From the NCBI GenBank assembly GCA_028023455.1, contig JAQFVV010000018.1:8910679-8974678 (forward strand): DNA of 64,000 nucleotides, written 5' to 3'. Position numbers and translations under genes: made by a program. The notes below the pieces were generated by a model. The model searched no databases. It was not told the DNA's origin and worked only from the letters and a program-made list of their open reading frames with translations. This stretch comes from Epiperipatus broadwayi (Eukaryota > Onychophora > Udeonychophora > Euonychophora > Peripatidae). Shown one piece after another: positions 59,368-64,000 of the stretch (position 1 is its first letter; every line of letters begins with the position of its first letter).

Positions 59368-62300
59368 CCTTACATTTTATTGTTTATCTAGACTTGGCAA
59401 TTACATAACACCTAAATAATCTTAGTTTCATTTTTAGCTAAATAGAGAATGCATTAATACTTTATCTTAATTATTTATAAGTTTATTAGGTTTTTATTTT
59501 ATAAATAGCTATTACATATATTAGTTTTATTTCACAATATATTTATTAGTGTTTCCTTTTAAGCTAACTAAATTTTACTTGATTTTATTTAATTGATATT
59601 TCAATGATTTTACAATATTTATTTTAAAACAAAATTTTATTTTTATACCTTTGCTTGGCTTTTATATCCTACACAGTAAGATTCAATTTGTTTAACCCTG
59701 CCAATTTTTGCCATTTTCTGATATTTTTCTTTGTCTCACACATCAATGTAAAATATATGATTAAATGATTATTACTTATCAGAAAATAATAAATTTGACT
59801 TCATTTGATAAATATTTTTGTTTATTACTGAAATAAATTTTAAATGTTGACATTTTGTTTCTGTAAATATTAAAAAAATGAAATCGTAATCAAAACAAAG
59901 AGTTTATATGTCATCGTTTCTACAAAGATTATTTTCAGTTTACAAAATCAATGAAATCTTCCTTATTTCCGATTATTTTTAAAAATTTAAATGAACATTT
60001 ATTTATTTCTCTTCTAGCCAACAAATTATGTTTTAAAAGTTTAAAATTTTTGAATATTTATTGCAAAATTGCGATATTTTCATACTCGGTGAGTATAATT
60101 AGATTGCTTAAATATAGATGCTAATCTTGAAAAGTGCTTCAGGCCATATTTACATTTGCTGCTAACATAACATTATATTTTTGAAAATAAAGTATTTTTA
60201 GTCAAAATAAGTGATTAATAATTTATATTTCTTGATATCTAATAAATATAATGTAAATTATTGTAAAAAAAAATATCTAACACCATAGTAAATTCGCAAA
60301 TAAACATGTTTTTGCTCATTGGAACTATTTTCTTTAAGCAATGTCATAAAACACTACAGCCTTGGTAACAAGCAATGGCTGAACATGTCAGGGTGCACTT
60401 ATGTCTATTGTAAGAGCAGGATTTTTGGATTTCGTGCCATCTACCAGAAATTTTTTATCGAAAAATTTATATAATAAAACTATACCATTTTACATGCATT
60501 TTAACATATAATACTTATGGAAAAATTCACCAGGGGGTGAATTGACCAAAAGGCAATTCTCTGTCATCCTGAAAACAATTATGGCTCATGGTGTTTTCAT
60601 ACAAATTTGAAAATTGTTGTTTTTTTTTCAATTTTTTTTTCTTTAGAGAATATGATTAATATACTAAATAATAGTTTATAAAATGACAAATTTTGAATAA
60701 GACTTTTATTATTTTCTCATGTTCATAATTTTATATAGTAATATAATTAATTGCATTCAGGCAGTAATACACAGAGTAATCAGCAATCCTTTATAGCAGA
60801 AATCATTTACTATTATAGTATTACATTCTTTTTTGATACAAAGTGCATATATAGAAAAAAACAAAATAAGTGTTATAAACAATCTCCGAACTTACTATAC
60901 AAATAATAAAAATTCAAACAAGTGAATCTTTTCATTTAAAATACAAAAAAACAAGATGTCCTCTAATCATCAAATGATCAGATTTAATTATCTCAACATT
61001 AAATGTGATAACCAAAAATAACATGCATTTTATAAAAAAAAATCACATATATATACTGTAATGTACAGATTTTGTTATGTATAGTTTCCTTGTAATATAT
61101 AAATAACTAAATAAAGAGAACAATTAAAGGTCATCTGTTTAATAAAAAAATGTTTATTGTTTTGAATGAATTTGGAATAAATAAACCCTTTATCTATTAA
61201 ATTTAAAAAATGAAATATTTTGTTTAAATTATTATTATGCTAATGATAACAATGCCTTATTAGAATTAGAAGAGTCACCTGATCAAAAGCTGGTGTTTAA
61301 AAAAGAAAAAGACTTTTGTGTTGTGATAGCTATAGAAACAATTTTTAGCAAGAAGACAGACTTTCTTTTGCTTAAAAATTTGTGTTTATTTTATCTTACT
61401 TTTATAAATATATTTGAAACATATAGCAAAAAAATATGCACTGTTGGTAAAATAACAGAGAAAGGGGGGCAAGAGCTTCCCCTCTTCATTTGGTATCTTT
61501 ATGATTAAAATAAAATGGATATCACAATTGCTATGCTAACCACCATAAAGTTAAGATAATTGAATTCACCTTGGATTGCAATATCACAAGGAATAATAAT
61601 TTGATATCATCTACTGCTTCAAATTGCTTATGAATCCTTATATTTGCATTTTTGCTGGAAAAAAGGCACCAAAGGAAACATCATCGACTAATGGAATATC
61701 AGATGAAGTCATATACATGCATAAGTGTGGTAACAGATGTTAATAAAAACCTGCTTTTTAAAGCAATACTGTCAGATGTTTCATTTAAAAAAAGAAATGG
61801 TTAAAAAAAGATATAATAAATAATTTTAATGATAAACATTTATTAAAGTTTTTTTATTAATAATTTCCATTAGTATAAGTTATCATTTAAATATATGAGG
61901 AATGTTTTTTTTAAAAAAGTAACGATATTAAAGTTTTTTCATTGCTTTGTTTAAAAAGTTTATATTTAACCCTTTTACATCTAAATACTTTATAATTTAA
62001 ATATATATTACACTTATCAATTGCAATCATAAAAAGAAATGAGGGGAGGTAAGTCATAAAATATGATAGGATATTAGATTGCAGTTGGTAAATTAGAATT
62101 AGAATCTTTATTTTATCCACGTCAATGAGTTAAACTTATATTATTATTAACCTAAGTCCTTTGATGCATCAATCGTTATAAAATTGTTATTACACAATTT
62201 ATTTTGGAATTAAAATAATTCATTCTACATCCCATGCTATACTTTATCATCAAATAAGCCATCACTTATTGAATTGTATCTTCTTTTCCAGGCAAGATAT

Positions 62301-63080
62301 TCATTATTTGGATCATTGGCACCTTACAAAATTCATGAGTCTATTGTAAATATAAATTTAAATTTTAAATTGTCATAGAGCCATTTGTGAATAAACATAT
62401 TTATGTGTCTATTTTTAGTTATATATTTTACTTGCCTAACATTTATGTAATATGTTTTAGAGTATTTAAAGATTTGGTATATAAGTGGAGAAAACTACTT
62501 GGTTCATGATTTCAGATATTATGTGGTTTCCTAAATCAATGAGGCATTTGTAGGCCAGCTAATCATACTCAACTATACTTTCTATTACATTCATGCACAA
62601 ACATGCAAGATATTCATTGAACAGCACTTATTTTAGTTTTATATTTTGGCAGTCTTTATTAGTTTTCATTTTTTCTATTCATGAAACAATGTTGCATCTT
62701 TAGCATTGTTTATAGGTTTTAGAGAATAGGTCCCTTCATGATATATATATATAGAGCAAGTGATGGTAGGTCAAACAGACCTCAGGATATAGTATTTTTA
62801 TTGTTATGTCTATGACATGAATTAAGATCCATGTGAAGCTTATTATAGATTTTCCAAACTGACTTAAAATTTTCTCAGTTACTATCTTATAATCATCCAA
62901 TACTCATCTATAAATGAGCATAGCTTTTCTTAATTCAGGATTAGATTCCAAGATTATAATAGGATGTAATCATCAATATATAATAAATAATCAGTTAATG
63001 TTAAAATAGATTCTCAATATTTGAAAAGAGAACAAAACCTAGGTACAGAAAAAGGCTTTTTATGTATAATTATTAATATA
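59368..63080. other. A+T-rich intergenic DNA
   Basis: No gene recognised. Short open frames at 61293-61508 and 61911-62120 are low-complexity. The interval 60360-60590 is slightly GC-richer with no frame. Confidence 0.5.
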
Positions 63081-63220
63081 ATTCAATGGTCCATTAGTAA
63101 GAGTGGATTTCCATTCTTCCTATTAAAAGGTGAGAAGATTGTCTTGACAGCAGTGAGAAATATTGATTACTATCTTTGTGTTTCGGTGTTTACTGGTTGG
63201 TTTCTAATGGTTACATAATT
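63081..63220 (+). repeat. Direct repeat, copy 1
   Basis: Starts ATTCAATGGTCCATTAGTAA and contains GACAGCAGTGAGAAATATTG and TTTACTGGTTGGTTTCTAAT. Matches 63430-63570 at the large majority of positions; copy 2 has about 9 extra bases (CATTGTAAATG) in its second half. An open frame across it is not conserved in copy 2. Confidence 0.8.
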
Positions 63221-63429
63221 ATCCCATTTAGCTTTAAGCAATTCACTTATTATTTAAATAACACATGAGCAATTTAAAAGTATTGCAGTTTGTAATGTTA
63301 TAATTAACTATTTATTAGTCTGCATTACATGAACATATTTATTTCATGTTTAAAGAAGTTTATTTAAACTTCATTGTAACAATATTTCATTCTCTGTGGT
63401 TAAGTTGTAATCTGTAAGTACCCATATAT

Positions 63430-63570
63430 ATTCAATGGACCATTAGTAAGAGTGGATTTCCATTCTTGCTATTAAAAGATGAGAAAGTTGCTTTGACAGC
63501 AGTGAGAAATATTGATTACTATCTTCATTGTAAATGTTTAGGTGTTTACTGGTTGGTTTCTAATGGTTAA
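63430..63570 (+). repeat. Direct repeat, copy 2
   Basis: Second copy of the unit at 63081-63220, offset about 350 bp. The sequence between the copies is unrelated low-complexity A+T DNA. Both copies end close to T/A-rich runs (ATTATC and ATTATTAATACATATATA). Confidence 0.8.
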
Positions 63571-64000
63571 ATTATTAATACATATATATATATAACTATC
63601 ATTATGATTTTTTTATTATTTTATTTGGGAAGTCATCTATCATTTGAATACCTAAATAACAGACTGACTAGAACAACTGGTTAAACTAAGATTTTTTTAT
63701 TTTACTCTGGGAAGTTTTAGCTCTTGAGCTATTCTGACATTGCAATAAACTGTAATGGATATTCTATATATGTCAGAATAGATGAAGTGGCATTAAATTG
63801 ATATTAATGTTATATAAAACAGTAGTTTTCAATCATTATAATATGGAAGATACTTTTTTGATATCAACTTAACTCTTAAGATCTAATTTTCCATAGAAAT
63901 TTAATAACATTCATATCAAAACACAAAGAATTTAATAAGTATGTCAAATTATGTTATATAAAAGTTTTTTTAAAGATGTATTTACAAATTTAAAAAACAA
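63571..64000. other. A+T-rich DNA to window end
   Basis: A (TA)n run at 63582-63594; nothing else recognised. Confidence 0.5.

Overview
The window is A+T-rich (by eye about three quarters A+T) nuclear DNA of an invertebrate animal. The grounds are intron-like gene structure, tRNA-derived SINEs, two-ORF LINEs, RTE-type LINEs, a Ty3/gypsy element, BED-finger hAT transposases and many fold-back elements. I cannot name the species. There is almost no host coding sequence. The only convincing host gene piece is a terminal F-box/leucine-rich exon on the minus strand (45077-46209). A decayed spectrin-repeat-like coding stretch lies at the left edge (1-660).

Layout: 1-660 pseudogene; 2840-3310 tandem TTCCATTACA units ending in a hammerhead-like motif; 3600-12030 a head-to-tail array of three minus-strand LINEs separated by (AAT)n tracts; 13030-13780 RTE endonuclease remnant; 14110-14345 and 19262-19840 two copies of a tRNA-like SINE with a hammerhead core upstream; 22034-23625 a hAT element with perfect 8-bp target duplication; 26276-26803 a palindromic hammerhead element; 26883-31784 a decayed Ty3/gypsy element with recognisable LTRs; 34613-38657 a hAT element with perfect 8-bp target duplication, interrupted by a 1.2-kb Mutator-like insertion; 45077-46209 the F-box exon; 49130-51440 two more RTE fragments; 53372-54117 a piggyBac-like and 56287-57034 a second short terminal-inverted-repeat element; 58060-58577 a second, better preserved palindromic hammerhead element; 63081-63570 a direct duplication.

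The most interesting content is the hammerhead ribozymes. Elements at 26276-26803 and 58060-58577 belong to one family, about 520-530 bp, flanked by 11-13 bp direct repeats. They have inverted arms with GAAA-CCGGTC (or GAAA-CTGGTC) hammerhead cores facing opposite ways. The 58-kb copy has a complete core on both strands, with stems I and II and the palindromic stem III typical of hammerheads in Penelope-like retroelements. A second, unrelated family (14.2 kb and 19.7 kb) joins a hammerhead to a tRNA-like pol III promoter, as in schistosome Sm-alpha. Further candidates lie at 3.27 and 59.3 kb.

The second theme is nesting: LINE ends abutting (AAT)n tracts, a fold-back inside a gypsy element, a fold-back inside a SINE, and a Mutator-like element inside a hAT transposase gene. 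Long stretches between these features show nothing beyond low-complexity A+T sequence.
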